NCBI RefSeq assembly: GCF_900585905.1
Contig: NZ_UTVH01000001.1
Coordinates: 620,001 to 684,000, forward strand
Direction of reading: 5' to 3'
Length of the DNA: 64,000 bases
Origin: Pseudomonas viridiflava
GTDB taxonomy: Bacteria > Pseudomonadota > Gammaproteobacteria > Pseudomonadales > Pseudomonadaceae
Shown here: one piece after another, positions 36,614-46,965 of the stretch
How the letters are laid out: each line of letters opens with the position of its first letter
Numbering within the stretch: position 1 is the stretch's first letter
The notes under the pieces: generated by a model
The model's database searches: none
What the model was told of the DNA's origin: nothing
What the model saw: the letters and a program-made list of their open reading frames with translations, nothing else
Position numbers and translations under genes: made by a program

Positions 36614-39250
36614 ATGGCGGAGATCGAGGCGAGATTGCGCGAAGATGTGCATCTGTTGGGCGAGCTTCTGGGCAACACCATCCGTGACCAGCGCGGGCCG
36701 GAGTTCCTCGACAAGATCGAACGCATTCGCAAGGGTGCCAAGGCCGGACGCCGAGGCTCGGCCGAAGGCACCGAACAGCTGACGTCAAGTGTCGACGGGC
36801 TGGATGATGACGAGCTGTTGCCGGTAGCCCGGGCGTTCAACCAGTTTCTCAACCTGGCCAATATCGCCGAGCAATACCAGCTGATACGCCGTCGCGATGA
36901 CACGCAGCCGCAGCCTTTCGAATCCCGCGTCTTGCCGGAGCTGCTGGGGCGCCTCAAGACCCTGGGCCAGGCGCCGGAGGCTTTGGCACGGCACCTGGGC
37001 AAGCTGGACATTGAACTGGTATTGACGGCCCATCCGACCGAAGTGGCGCGCCGGACCCTGATCCAGAAATATGACGCCATTGCCGCGCAACTGGCCGCGC
37101 TCGACCATCGTGACCTCACGGATGCGGAACGCACACAGGTCACCGAGCGTCTACAAAGATTGATCGCTGAAGCCTGGCATACCGAAGAGATTCGACGCGC
37201 CCGGCCGACGCCGGTGGATGAAGCCAAGTGGGGGTTTGCCGTCATCGAGCATTCGCTTTGGCATGCGGTGCCCGGTTACTTGCGCAGGGCCGATCAGGCA
37301 CTGCATGCCGCCACCGGTTTTCATCTGCCCCTTGAGGCCGCGCCGATCCGGTTCGCTTCGTGGATGGGCGGCGACCGTGACGGCAATCCCAACGTCACCG
37401 CTGCCGTGACCCGTGAAGTGTTGCTGCTCGCCCGCTGGATGGCGGCCGACCTTTACCTGCGTGACGTCGACCAGCTGGCGGCCGAACTGTCGATGCAGCA
37501 GGCCAACGACGCGTTGCGAGCGACAGTAGGCGACAGCGCCGAACCGTATCGTGCCGTGCTGAAGACTCTGCGCGAACGGCTGCGGGCCACACGCAACTGG
37601 GCGCAGGCCTCTTTGAGCGTCACCCAGGCGGCGCCGCAGAACGTGTTGCAAGACAACCGCGAGCTGCTTGATCCGCTTCTGTTGTGCTTCAACTCCCTGC
37701 ATGAATGCGGCATGGACGTGATTGCCGATGGTCCGCTGCTGGACTGCCTGCGCCGGGCGGTGACCTTCGGTCTGTTTCTGGTGCGCCTCGACGTGCGTCA
37801 GGACGCCACCCGCCACTGCATGGCGATGAGCGAAATCACTGATTACCTGGGGCTGGGGCGTTACCAGGACTGGGACGAACAGACCCGCGTGGATTTTCTG
37901 CTCAAGGAACTGAGCAGTCGTCGACCACTGCTGCCTGCGCATTTCCGCGCTGGCGACGACACCACAGAAGTGCTGGCGACCTGCCGTGAAGTTGCCAACG
38001 CACCGGCGGCTTCACTGGGCTCTTATGTGATCTCCATGGCAGGCGCGGCCTCAGATGTGCTGGCCGTGCAATTGCTGCTCAAAGAAGCGGGCTTGCAACG
38101 GCCGATGCGCGTGGTGCCGTTGTTCGAAACCCTGGCGGATCTGGACAATGCCGGGCCGGCCATCGAGCAACTGCTCAGCTTGCCGGGATATCGCTCGCGC
38201 TTGCACGGGCCGCAGGAAGTGATGATCGGTTACTCCGACTCAGCCAAGGACGCAGGCACCACGGCGGCGGCCTGGGCGCAATACCGGGCCCAGGAAAAAC
38301 TGGTCGAGATCTGCCGCGAGCACCAGGTCGAACTGCTGCTGTTCCATGGCCGTGGCGGCACGGTGGGGCGCGGCGGCGGCCCGGCTCATGCGGCGATCCT
38401 GTCGCAACCGCCGGGTTCGGTTGCCGGTCGCTTCCGCACCACTGAGCAGGGGGAGATGATCCGCTTCAAATTCGGCCTGCCGGACATCGCCGAGCAGAAC
38501 CTCAACCTTTATCTGGCTGCGGTGCTCGAAGCGACCCTGCAGCCACCGCCGCCGCCCGCTCCGGCGTGGCGCAAGATGATGGACCATCTGGCGGCCGACG
38601 GCGTCGATGCCTATCGCGCCGTGGTGCGCGAGCATCCGCAATTTGTCGAGTATTTCCGTCAGGCCACACCGGAGCAGGAGCTGGGTCGGCTGCCACTGGG
38701 CAGTCGCCCGGCCAAACGCCGCGAGGGTGGGGTGGAGAGCCTGCGGGCGATCCCGTGGATTTTCGCCTGGACCCAGACGCGCCTGATGCTGCCCGCCTGG
38801 CTGGGTTGGGAAGCCGCGCTGAGCAAGGCGCTGGAGCGCGGCGAAGGTGACGTGCTAGCGCAGATGCGCGAGCAGTGGCCCTTCTTCCGCACCCGCATCG
38901 ACATGCTGGAAATGGTGCTGGCCAAGGCCGACCACGATATCGCTGCGCTGTATGACCGGCGCCTGGTGGAACCGCATCTGCAACATCTGGGTACGCATTT
39001 ACGCGACCTATTGTCGCAGGCCTGCGCCGTGGTGCTGGGGCTGACCGGGCAAAGCCGGTTGCTCGCCCACAGCCCTGCGACGCTGGAATTCATCAGCCTG
39101 CGCAACACGTATCTGGACCCGCTGCACCTGCTGCAGGCAGAGCTGCTGGCCCGCTCGCGTAACCGCCAGGCGAGCCTTGAAAGCCCACTGGAGCAAGCAC
39201 TGCTGGTGTCTGTAGCCGGTATTGCCGCCGGCCTGCGCAACACAGGCTGA
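36614..39250 (+). CDS. ppc: Phosphoenolpyruvate carboxylase
   Basis: 878 residues, normal length. Catalytic signatures: [14 protein letters not shown] (His), [15 protein letters not shown], and [25 protein letters not shown], with [14 protein letters not shown] before it. It ends [16 protein letters not shown], the conserved C-terminus. It carboxylates PEP to oxaloacetate, feeding the TCA cycle and the aspartate family (hom, thrC, dapD, dapE in this window). The start at 36614 has GGGGAGAG 7 nt before it; the 17-codon upstream extension is unlikely. Confidence 0.97.
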   Translation: MAEIEARLREDVHLLGELLGNTIRDQRGPEFLDKIERIRKGAKAGRRGSAEGTEQLTSSVDGLDDDELLPVARAFNQFLNLANIAEQYQLIRRRDDTQPQPFESRVLPELLGRLKTLGQAPEALARHLGKLDIELVLTAHPTEVARRTLIQKYDAIAAQLAALDHRDLTDAERTQVTERLQRLIAEAWHTEEIRRARPTPVDEAKWGFAVIEHSLWHAVPGYLRRADQALHAATGFHLPLEAAPIRFASWMGGDRDGNPNVTAAVTREVLLLARWMAADLYLRDVDQLAAELSMQQANDALRATVGDSAEPYRAVLKTLRERLRATRNWAQASLSVTQAAPQNVLQDNRELLDPLLLCFNSLHECGMDVIADGPLLDCLRRAVTFGLFLVRLDVRQDATRHCMAMSEITDYLGLGRYQDWDEQTRVDFLLKELSSRRPLLPAHFRAGDDTTEVLATCREVANAPAASLGSYVISMAGAASDVLAVQLLLKEAGLQRPMRVVPLFETLADLDNAGPAIEQLLSLPGYRSRLHGPQEVMIGYSDSAKDAGTTAAAWAQYRAQEKLVEICREHQVELLLFHGRGGTVGRGGGPAHAAILSQPPGSVAGRFRTTEQGEMIRFKFGLPDIAEQNLNLYLAAVLEATLQPPPPPAPAWRKMMDHLAADGVDAYRAVVREHPQFVEYFRQATPEQELGRLPLGSRPAKRREGGVESLRAIPWIFAWTQTRLMLPAWLGWEAALSKALERGEGDVLAQMREQWPFFRTRIDMLEMVLAKADHDIAALYDRRLVEPHLQHLGTHLRDLLSQACAVVLGLTGQSRLLAHSPATLEFISLRNTYLDPLHLLQAELLARSRNRQASLESPLEQALLVSVAGIAAGLRNTG

Positions 39251-39466
39251 TCAAAGTGGCCGCCCAGGCGTCCGGCACGTCGCCGGTGCGCCATGGGTAT
39301 CAAGGACTTGCGTGCTTTTTGCGGTGTCAGGTGGTCCTGGCCAATCTCCCACTCTGCTACTGCCTGTGGCGCGACCGATAGTGCGACTTTTGGCGGCTTG
39401 TGCCACTTGTGTCCGCTGTGTATCTTGATCAGCCTTTGGCCATTCTTCGGCTCGAAACATATTTGA

Positions 39467-40171
<705 letters not shown>

Positions 40172-40189
40172 CAGCTGTCCCGTGTGCCA

Positions 40190-40217
40190 ACAAACGGTCC
40201 GCTTGCGGGCCGTTTGT
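40190..40217 (+). terminator. Hairpin after adk, probable terminator
   Basis: ACAAACGGTCC/GGCCGTTTGT stem (one mismatch) with a loop of about 7 nt, followed by TGTTTA. The weak U-run leaves readthrough to tsaB possible. Confidence 0.6.
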
Positions 40218-40221
40218 TGTT

Positions 40222-40227
40222 TATAAT
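40222..40227 (+). promoter_or_regulatory. Candidate -10 box of tsaB
   Basis: TATAAT, 31 bp before the tsaB start and directly after the adk hairpin. The -35 candidate is poor. Confidence 0.4.
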
Positions 40228-40258
40228 GCTGCCCTTTTTCACCCTGATGGATACCTCG

Positions 40259-40933
40259 ATGACCACCTTGCTGGCCCTGGACACCGCCACTGAAGCCTGC
40301 TCCGTTGCCTTGCTGCACGACGGCAAGGTGCTGAGCCATTACGAAGTGATCCCGCGCCTGCACGCGCAGCGTCTGCTGCCGATGATTAAAACCATCCTGG
40401 CAGAGGCGGGCATCGGCATGTCAGCCCTGGATGCCATCGCCTTCGGCCGCGGCCCCGGCGCATTCACCGGTGTGCGCATCGCTATTGGCGTGGTTCAGGG
40501 CCTTGCCTTCGCTTCCGAACGTCCGGTGCTGCCGGTGTCCAATCTGGCGGTGCTGGCCCAGCGCGCCTGGCGCGAACATGGCGCGCAGCAGGTGGCTGCA
40601 GCCATCGATGCGCGTATGGACGAAGTTTACTGGGGGTGCTACCAGCAGCACACTGGGGAGATGCGCCTGCTGGGCGAAGAAGCGGTGCTGCCACCGCAAC
40701 AGGCTGCGCTACCGGCCAGCGCCGGCGGCGAGTGGTTCGGTGCGGGTACTGGCTGGGGCTACGCCGAGAGGATTGCCATCGAGGTCGCCGGTCACGATGC
40801 CAGCATGCTGCCCCACGCGCAGGACCTGCTGACGCTGGCCGGTTTTGCCTGGCAGCGTGGAGAAGCGCTACCGGCCGATGAAGCCCAGCCGGTTTACCTG
40901 CGTGACAAGGTGGCGACGCCGAAAGCACGGTGA
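40259..40933 (+). CDS. tsaB: tRNA t6A37 threonylcarbamoyltransferase subunit TsaB
   Basis: 224 residues of the ASKHA fold. The N-terminus LLALDTATEACSVALL and the GRGPGAFTGVRIAIGVVQGLAF motif are diagnostic of TsaB (YeaZ). It is the scaffolding partner of TsaD/TsaE in making t6A37 in ANN-decoding tRNAs; tcdA at 52579 performs the next step. The start at 40259 was chosen because family members begin MTTLLALDT. Confidence 0.95.
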   Translation: MTTLLALDTATEACSVALLHDGKVLSHYEVIPRLHAQRLLPMIKTILAEAGIGMSALDAIAFGRGPGAFTGVRIAIGVVQGLAFASERPVLPVSNLAVLAQRAWREHGAQQVAAAIDARMDEVYWGCYQQHTGEMRLLGEEAVLPPQQAALPASAGGEWFGAGTGWGYAERIAIEVAGHDASMLPHAQDLLTLAGFAWQRGEALPADEAQPVYLRDKVATPKAR

Positions 40934-40993
40934 TGGTGCAGCGGGTTTAACTGGAGAGGTTGTATGGGTACTTACTGGTTGGAGGGGTATCAG

Positions 40994-41020
40994 GGGCTTG
41001 CCGGCTGAAGCCGATCCTAC
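40994..41020. repeat. Single REP-type unit
   Basis: A copy of the CCGGCTGAAGCC-type palindrome ending CCTAC, in the spacer after tsaB. Confidence 0.6.
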
Positions 41021-41185
41021 AGGACGAGCCTGAAACGATTAAGCCGACCTTTCATCGCCTGTCTGTCCGGTTTCTGTGGTTCTTGCGAAACTTTCGCAAG
41101 ATGTGTGGTCTAGTTATCGTTCGGGCAATTGCGATGTACCGAATGTGACGTTAGATTGCCACTATAAGATGCTGAGTACGCACAC

Positions 41186-41479
41186 ATGCGCATAGACGGT
41201 CCCTCACAACGTTCTTACCCGATCAAACGCAAGCCGCGCAATGCGCCTGCGGTTGTGGACGGTACTTTCGAAGAAGTTGAGGACGACGTTGAAGTACGCC
41301 AGCAACCGGCACGCAATGCGCGTTCTGGTTCTACCGCCAACGTGCCCGCCCGCCCTCAGGACATCATCTTCCCGCGCTCCATGAGCACGAGAGTCGCTCA
41401 CGCACTTGCCAGTTACCTCAGCACGGCCAATTACGTTGACTGGGATCTGGAAGTCTCGGGGCTCGACGTTCACGTTTGA
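41186..41479 (+). CDS. Conserved hypothetical protein, coupled to DUF72 gene
   Basis: 97 residues, starting MRIDGPSQRSYPIKRKPR. It is basic at the N-terminus, with an acidic stretch (EEVEDDVEV) and a C-terminal half (RSMSTRVAHALASYLSTANYVDWDLEVSGLDVHV) that looks folded. No domain was recognised. Codon use is like its neighbours, so it is probably real. Its stop codon (41477-41479) overlaps the TTG start of the DUF72 gene, implying co-translation. Confidence 0.7.
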   Translation: MRIDGPSQRSYPIKRKPRNAPAVVDGTFEEVEDDVEVRQQPARNARSGSTANVPARPQDIIFPRSMSTRVAHALASYLSTANYVDWDLEVSGLDVHV

Positions 41480-42345
41480 ATGCTCAACGCCAGCCGTATT
41501 ACATAGGTTGCCCGTCCTGGAGTGAAAACGCCTGGCGCCAGTCGTTGTACCCCGAAGACGCCCGCAGCAACCAGTTCGTCAGTCTCTATGCCCAAGTCTT
41601 CAATGCGGTTGAGGGCAACACGACTTTTTATGCCCGCCCCGCACCTGTCACCGTTCAGCGCTGGGCTGAAGTGTGGCCGGAGGATTTTCGCTTCACCGCG
41701 AAGTTTCCCGGTGACATCAGCCACAGCGGCGACCTGCGTCTGCAGCTACCGGCTGCGCAGTCGTTCATTGCATTGCTCAAACCCCTTGGCCAGCGCGTTT
41801 CGCCGCTTTGGCTGCAATTACCGGCGACGTTCGCACCGGAGCGCCTGCAGGAACTGGCCTGGTTCATTGATGAGCTGCAATGCCCATTGGCCGTTGAAGT
41901 GCGCAACCGGCGATTTTTCGACTCCGGCGATGACGAGCGGCTGCTCAATCGTCTGTTGCTGGAGCGCGGCGTCGAACGCATCTGCCTGGATTCGCGTCCA
42001 CTGTTCAGTTGCGTTTCCAGCGATCCTGCGGTGTTGCACGCACAGTCGAAAAAACCGAAAGTGCCAGTACGCCCTGCTGGCATGACGCAGTTCCCGCAAG
42101 TGCGCTTCATCGGTCACCCATTGCTCGAAGCCAACGATCCCTTTCTCGCCCAATGGGTTGGCAAAGTGGCGGCGTGGATCGAGGAAGGGCGCACCCCTTA
42201 TGTGTTCCTGCACACCCCGGACAACATCGAGGCGCCACTGCTGGCGCTGCGCTTTCATCATCAGTTGATGGCCCGTCTGCCGGGCTTGCTGCCTTTGCCG
42301 GAGCTTGAGCGCGCACCGGCGGTTGAGCAATTGGGCTTGCTCTGA
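41476..42345 (+). CDS. DUF72 family protein (YecE-like)
   Basis: 289 residues from a TTG start that overlaps the previous stop by four bases. DUF72 features: YYIGCPSWSENAWR, FNAVEGNTTFYARPAPVTVQRWAEVWPEDFRFTAKFPGDISHS, PLWLQLPATFAPERL and LAVEVRNRRFF. A TIM-barrel fold is expected. Its function is not established. There is no better ATG near the N-terminus; the unusual start is accepted because the first family residues follow it directly. Confidence 0.85.
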   Translation: MNAQRQPYYIGCPSWSENAWRQSLYPEDARSNQFVSLYAQVFNAVEGNTTFYARPAPVTVQRWAEVWPEDFRFTAKFPGDISHSGDLRLQLPAAQSFIALLKPLGQRVSPLWLQLPATFAPERLQELAWFIDELQCPLAVEVRNRRFFDSGDDERLLNRLLLERGVERICLDSRPLFSCVSSDPAVLHAQSKKPKVPVRPAGMTQFPQVRFIGHPLLEANDPFLAQWVGKVAAWIEEGRTPYVFLHTPDNIEAPLLALRFHHQLMARLPGLLPLPELERAPAVEQLGLL

Positions 42346-42398
42346 AGGTGACAGCTGTGGCTTCAATGGCTGCAGCATTGATCAATCAGGAGTCGGCA

Positions 42399-43232
42399 AT
42401 GGATTCGCAGCAACTTCTTCGCGCGCAGTTCTTCAAGGCCATGCATCAGCGTGACCAGGCATGGGTTATCCCCAACCCGTGGGATGCAGGTTCCGCCAGG
42501 CTGTTGGCGTCGATGGGGTTTGAAGCCTTGGCGACCACCAGCGCGGGGCTGGCGTTTACCCTGGGGCGTCCCGATGCCGAGGGCGCGATCAGCCTGGCGC
42601 AGTGCCTTGACAATCTGCGCGCGATTGTCGCTGCCACGTCCTTGCCGGTGGCCGCCGACCTGGAAAACGGTTTTGCCGACAGCCCTGAAGACTGCGCCGC
42701 GACGCTGCTCGCTGCAGCTCGAACCGGAATCGTCGGGGCGTCCATCGAAGATGCCACGGGCAAGACCGACCAGCCGATCTACGATTTCGAGCTGTCAGTG
42801 GCCAGGGTCAGAGCGGCGTCCCTGGCTGTGCGTAGCTTGCCTTATCCTTTCATGCTGACGGCGCGGGCGGAAAACCTGCTCCATGGCCGGATGGATTTTG
42901 CCGACACCCTGCATCGCCTCAAGGCCTACGCTGATGCCGGCGCCGACGTGCTTTACGCGCCGGGCCTGCGCACCCGCGAGGAAGTCATCACCGTGGTCCA
43001 GGCGGTGGCGCCCAAGCCGGTGAATGTGCTGATGGGCCTTGACGGCGTGACCTTGACTGTAGCCGAGCTCAGTGCATGCGGGGTCAAGCGCATCAGTGTC
43101 GGTTCTTCCCTGGCGCGCGCCGCGTTCGCAGGGCTGTATCGTGCCGCCGAAGAAATTCGCGATCATGGCAGCTTCAGCTACGCCGAGCAGGCGTTGCCCT
43201 TCGATCAACTCAATGCGCTGTTCAAGGTCTGA
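42399..43232 (+). CDS. Isocitrate lyase/PEP mutase superfamily protein
   Basis: 277 residues from ATG 42399 (SD CAGGAG). A TIM-barrel of the PEP mutase/isocitrate lyase superfamily: IPNPWDAGSARLLASMGFEALATTSAG, PVAADLENGFADSPED (metal-site Asp/Glu region) and ASIEDATGKTDQPIYDFEL. The usual isocitrate-lyase KKCGH is not seen, so it belongs to the short PEPM-like branch. Likely a C-C or P-C lyase of a small 2-oxo acid product; substrate unknown. An extensin-like gene follows after 2 bp. Confidence 0.82.
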   Translation: MDSQQLLRAQFFKAMHQRDQAWVIPNPWDAGSARLLASMGFEALATTSAGLAFTLGRPDAEGAISLAQCLDNLRAIVAATSLPVAADLENGFADSPEDCAATLLAAARTGIVGASIEDATGKTDQPIYDFELSVARVRAASLAVRSLPYPFMLTARAENLLHGRMDFADTLHRLKAYADAGADVLYAPGLRTREEVITVVQAVAPKPVNVLMGLDGVTLTVAELSACGVKRISVGSSLARAAFAGLYRAAEEIRDHGSFSYAEQALPFDQLNALFKV

Positions 43233-43234
43233 GG

Positions 43235-43933
43235 ATGCGGGGTACCACGGTGTTTGTATTGTCGCTGCTGATCATTGCTGGCATGGGGGCGGCGGTGTGG
43301 CGCGGTTGGCTGCAGGTTCCGGCGCAGTGGAATCCCTGGTCACCGCTGGACATCCAGGCGCAGCCCAACTTCCTGACCGGCTGGAAACTGTCGCGACTGA
43401 AAAATGACCCGCAATTGTGCGATCAGGTGCTGGCTTCTTCGCGCTTGCGGGTCACTCGCCAGGCCGACAGCGATCCGGGCGCCACCTGCCCGCTCGCCAA
43501 CGTGCTGCGCGTTCAGGGCAGCGAGGTGGCCTTGAGCAGCAGCTTCCTCGCCAGTTGCCCGCTGGCCGTGGCCTATGCGCTATTCGAGATCCACACCCTG
43601 CAACCTGCGGCGCAGGCGGTGCTGGGCCAGCGCGTGGTGCGTATCGATCATCTGGGCAGTTTTGCCTGCCGCAACGTGTATGGCCGAAGCAGCGGTCGGC
43701 TGAGTCAGCATGCGACGGCAAACGCGCTGGACATTGCCGAGTTTCGCCTCGCGGACGGCCAGCGGATCAACCTGCTGCGAGACTGGAAAGACTCAGGGGA
43801 TAAAGGCCGGTTTTTGCGTGAGGTGCGCGATGGCGCCTGCAGCCATTTCAACACCGTGCTGGGGCCGGACTATAACGCTGCTCACCAGAATCACTTTCAT
43901 CTGGATATGGGTGCCTGGCGGGTGTGTCGCTAG
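43235..43933 (+). CDS. Extensin-like C-terminal domain protein
   Basis: 232 residues. One N-terminal membrane segment or uncleaved signal (VFVLSLLIIAGMGAAVW), then the extensin-like C-terminal domain: CPLANVLRVQGSEV, the core HATANALDIAEFRLADGQRI (His and Asp typical of the metal-binding LAS-type peptidase-like fold) and a C-terminal AHQNHFHLDMGAWRVC. The H...D...HxH arrangement suggests a zinc peptidase acting on the cell wall, but activity has not been shown for this bacterial family to my knowledge. It is next to, and probably co-transcribed with, the PEPM-like gene. Confidence 0.82.
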   Translation: MRGTTVFVLSLLIIAGMGAAVWRGWLQVPAQWNPWSPLDIQAQPNFLTGWKLSRLKNDPQLCDQVLASSRLRVTRQADSDPGATCPLANVLRVQGSEVALSSSFLASCPLAVAYALFEIHTLQPAAQAVLGQRVVRIDHLGSFACRNVYGRSSGRLSQHATANALDIAEFRLADGQRINLLRDWKDSGDKGRFLREVRDGACSHFNTVLGPDYNAAHQNHFHLDMGAWRVCR

Positions 43934-43945
43934 GTTGTCGCTCGA

Positions 43946-44566
43946 TCAAGCGGCCATGCGCAGATTTTGCAACACCACCGGGCGCGCCCAGACATTGTCG
44001 AAGTCCATGGCGCGTTGCTGGGCGATTACTGTGCTGTCATCCAGCGGCAATGCTGGCTTGTCGGCCAGGTCCCACTCCAGCTCGGCAATGGGCAGGTGCA
44101 GCGGGCGCGGTTGTTCAGCGGTGCCAGGGGTGACGTCGTCATGGGCATGGAGCACCGTCGGGCGAACCCATTGGCTGTCGAATTCCAGGTTGCGTTGCTG
44201 CGCGATCATCTCACCCATGCTGAAGGGCTCATTGGGCGGTGGCAGCAGATCAAGTTCGAATTCGGCGATGGGCAGAAACAGCGGCACGGCGGGGACGCGA
44301 GGCATGTCTTCCACCGGGCAAGTGCGTTGCTCGACAATCTTGCTCAGGGTCTGCGCACCCGCGACCGGCTCACCTGTGGCCACATTGGTCAATGCAACGC
44401 TTTGCGGCAGCGGCTCAGCGGGGGTTTCGCTCGACTGCTCAGCCATCACCCGGGCAAACGCGTCCGACCAGATCTGGGTGACGGAACCCAGGGCACGGCT
44501 ATTACGCAGAGTAAAATCACCTGCGTGCGTTAGATAACCTATGGATGACTGCTGAATGTCGGACAT
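43946..44566 (-). CDS. Hypothetical protein with an internal duplication
   Basis: 206 residues from ATG 44566 ([13 protein letters not shown]). No family was recognised. Two similar blocks are visible: [14 protein letters not shown]...[20 protein letters not shown] and [14 protein letters not shown]...[20 protein letters not shown], about 45 residues each, separated by about ten residues. No signal peptide or TM segment. No good SD was found; a start ten codons earlier (44596) is possible. It is convergent with the extensin gene (12-bp gap) and divergent from rsmJ. Confidence 0.7.
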   Translation of the reverse strand: MSDIQQSSIGYLTHAGDFTLRNSRALGSVTQIWSDAFARVMAEQSSETPAEPLPQSVALTNVATGEPVAGAQTLSKIVEQRTCPVEDMPRVPAVPLFLPIAEFELDLLPPPNEPFSMGEMIAQQRNLEFDSQWVRPTVLHAHDDVTPGTAEQPRPLHLPIAELEWDLADKPALPLDDSTVIAQQRAMDFDNVWARPVVLQNLRMAA

Positions 44567-44662
44567 ATCGATCGCTACACATCGAAGGTCTGGCAAAATG
44601 CCGGATACTTCTGTATCGGCAGATTTTGCCGATCATTAACACTTTTTGAGCGTGTGGACACA

Positions 44663-45442
44663 ATGATTGAGCAGCCAGCGGGCAATCGTATCCGGGTCGA
44701 GGCAGTTTGCAGCGAAGGAGGCGAGCAGGCGGCGCACTGGGCGCTGCGTTTGAGCTTGCCGCTGGGGCAGGCAGATGCCGACTTTGCCCTGCAGGTAACC
44801 GACGGTGGCCTGCAACTACAGCAATTGGGTAACGATGCGCCTGGTCCGGTGCGAGTCGATTTCGCCGAGGGCGCGGTGGCTCATCGACGCCTGTTCGGCG
44901 GCGGCAGCGGGCAGATGATTGCCAAGGCCGTCGGGGTGCAGCCGGGCGTCAGGCCTTCGGTGCTGGATGCCACTGCCGGCCTTGGCAAGGACGCGTTCGT
45001 GCTCGCCAGCCTCGGCTGCCAGATGAGCCTGATCGAACGCCAGCCGGTGATCGCGGCGCTGCTGGAAGATGGTCTGGAGCGCGGGCGAAAAGACAGCGAA
45101 GTGGGTGCAATCATTCGCCAGATGCGCCTGCTGACAGGTAACGCCATCGAGTTGATCGAGAACTGGCAGGAGGCGCCGCCGCAGGTCATTTACCTTGATC
45201 CGATGTTCCCTCATCGGGAAAAGACCGCGCTGGTAAAAAAGGAAATGCGCGTGTTTCGTCCACTGGTCGGCGACGACATGGACGCTCCGGCGTTATTGGC
45301 CGCCGCGCTGGCCCTGGCAAGTCACCGGGTGGTCGTCAAGCGCCCCCGCAAGGCCCCCTGCATCGAGGGCCCCAAGCCGGGTTACGCACTGGACGGCAAA
45401 TCCAGCCGTTACGATGTCTATCCCAAAAAGGCGCTGAAGTAG
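44663..45442 (+). CDS. rsmJ: 16S rRNA (guanine-1516-N2)-methyltransferase RsmJ
   Basis: 259 residues. SAM-binding motif [19 protein letters not shown] (motif I), [15 protein letters not shown] (motif II) and the catalytic [21 protein letters not shown] (DPMFP, the N-methyltransferase DPPY-like motif) are present, with KRPRKAP near the end. It modifies G1516 of 16S rRNA. ATG 44663 is chosen; the upstream GTG at 44654 would add three residues. Confidence 0.94.
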   Translation: MIEQPAGNRIRVEAVCSEGGEQAAHWALRLSLPLGQADADFALQVTDGGLQLQQLGNDAPGPVRVDFAEGAVAHRRLFGGGSGQMIAKAVGVQPGVRPSVLDATAGLGKDAFVLASLGCQMSLIERQPVIAALLEDGLERGRKDSEVGAIIRQMRLLTGNAIELIENWQEAPPQVIYLDPMFPHREKTALVKKEMRVFRPLVGDDMDAPALLAAALALASHRVVVKRPRKAPCIEGPKPGYALDGKSSRYDVYPKKALK

Positions 45443-45548
45443 GGCTGTTGCGTTAAGGGATGCACTCGCCGCCTTCGCATACACTCCCCTGATTGTAGAA
45501 GCCGACTTGTTGGCAATGGGCAGGAACCGAGTACGCCGAATTAAAGTT

Positions 45549-45570
45549 TCGCGAACAAGTTCGCTCCTGC
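45549..45570. repeat. Single REP-type unit
   Basis: A palindromic GCGAACAAGTTCGC core ending TCCTGC, between convergent rsmJ and DUF4197. Related to the pair at 49596-49680. Confidence 0.6.
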
Positions 45571-45622
45571 AAATATCCGTTGACCACAAACCTCCTGTAC
45601 TAATGGCCAGGTGATCGGCAGC

Positions 45623-46312
45623 TTACAACGCGCCGAAGACTTTCTTCGCCAGGCTGGTCGCTGCCGCTGCCGGGTTGGCGCGGAGGGTTTCTTCCTGCTT
45701 GGCGATCATTTCGAACAGGCCATTGAGTGTCTGTTCAGTAACGTAACTTTCGATATTGGCGCTTTTTGCATCCAGCGCCCCGAGGGTGGCGGCCTGGGCG
45801 GCGAAGGTGTTGTACTTCTGCGCCAGGCCGACCTTGTCGGTGGCCTGCTTGACGATGGGCAGGAATTTGGCACGGATCTGTTCGCGGCTGCTGGCGCTCA
45901 GGTACTGGGTCGCCGAGTCCTTGCCACCGCTGAGGATGCCCTTGGCATCGGCCACGCTCATCTTCTTCACCGCCTCCACCAGCAGGGCCCTGGCCTGTGG
46001 CACAGCGGCTTCTGCTGCCTGGTTCATGCTGGTTTCCAGCTGCTCGACCTGCGCGCCCATGCCGAACTGTTTCATCTTGCTGGCGACTTTGCCGAGCTTG
46101 CCCGGCAGTTCGATGCGTACATCCTTATTTTTGCTGAAGCCGCCGGGAATGCCGAGCTGTTTGATGGCGACCTGCGCGCTTTGGGTCAGAGCATCCTTGA
46201 GCCCACCGGCCGCGTCCGATTGCGAGAGGTCGCTCAGCGACAGGGCGAAGACGTTGGCCGACAGTAGAAGTCCAGCGCACAGGTAGGCCAGGGAGAACGA
46301 AAAACGAGGCAT
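45623..46312 (-). CDS. DUF4197 family exported protein
   Basis: 229 residues with an N-terminal signal peptide (SFSLAYLCAGLLLSANVFALS). The mature part is helical and matches DUF4197: LKDALTQSAQVAIKQLGIPGGFSKNKDVRIELPGKL, GILSGGKDSATQYL and LNGLFEMIAKQEETLRANP. Function unknown; periplasmic or envelope location expected. It ends one position before a stretch with no gene. Confidence 0.87.
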   Translation of the reverse strand: MPRFSFSLAYLCAGLLLSANVFALSLSDLSQSDAAGGLKDALTQSAQVAIKQLGIPGGFSKNKDVRIELPGKLGKVASKMKQFGMGAQVEQLETSMNQAAEAAVPQARALLVEAVKKMSVADAKGILSGGKDSATQYLSASSREQIRAKFLPIVKQATDKVGLAQKYNTFAAQAATLGALDAKSANIESYVTEQTLNGLFEMIAKQEETLRANPAAAATSLAKKVFGAL

Positions 46313-46502
46313 GAGAGCGTCCTTGTTGAAGTGGGTTCTGACCTAAACCCGGAGCGATAGAGGGGCGGTGCGTGATCAAGCGTATCAGGAAGTCGCTACA
46401 GGTACTTGCGCCCGTGAGCATCCTGAGGTGGATGAAGCCTTGTGACACGACAACAGCGCGTGGAGGCGCGCCGTTGAAGTGAGCAATTGGGGGCTGAACG
46501 GA

Positions 46503-46853
46503 TTAACCGGCTGCCTGAAAGACCTTGATCCGCAGGCCTTTCTGGTCTTCATTGGTCAGCTCGACCAAGTGAGCGGTGTGGTTGATCCATATCAGGGTGC
46601 CGTTGCGTTCAATTCGTGCCGACAGGGCATAGCTGTGGCCCTGCACGGGGTAGCGGTCGGCGGCGTAGTTCAGTTCAAACGGCAGCGGAACCTGATGGGT
46701 GATTTCTGTTTCGCTGACATCGACGACATGAGCCGGTGCGTCAGCAAGGCTGATGTCACTCAGGGTGACAATCAGCTTGCAGCCAGTTGGCAACGCAATA
46801 CGCGGTTGGTAATAAACTTCACCTTTAAGGCTCACTGGGGGGCAGATGGACAT
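46503..46853 (-). CDS. YbaY-family protein lacking a lipoprotein signal
   Basis: 116 residues from ATG 46853 (SD AAGGGA). The body matches the YbaY/HslJ-like beta-rich family: LKGEVYYQPRIALPTGCKLIVTLSDISLADAPAHVV, then PFELNYAADRYPVQGHSYALSARIERNGTLIWIN. YbaY proteins are usually outer-membrane lipoproteins, but here MSICPPVSLKG replaces the signal and lipobox, so it should be cytoplasmic. The 11-residue upstream extension does not restore a signal. Confidence 0.75.
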   Translation of the reverse strand: MSICPPVSLKGEVYYQPRIALPTGCKLIVTLSDISLADAPAHVVDVSETEITHQVPLPFELNYAADRYPVQGHSYALSARIERNGTLIWINHTAHLVELTNEDQKGLRIKVFQAAG

Positions 46854-46965
46854 TTCAATTCCCTTGTTTGGTTGAGTACCAGTCATTGGTACACATCAAA
46901 CCCTAGCAGGGGCCGGAGAGCAGAAAACCGCTGTCTAAAGATCCCTGCCGCGTTAAGGAAAAGCC

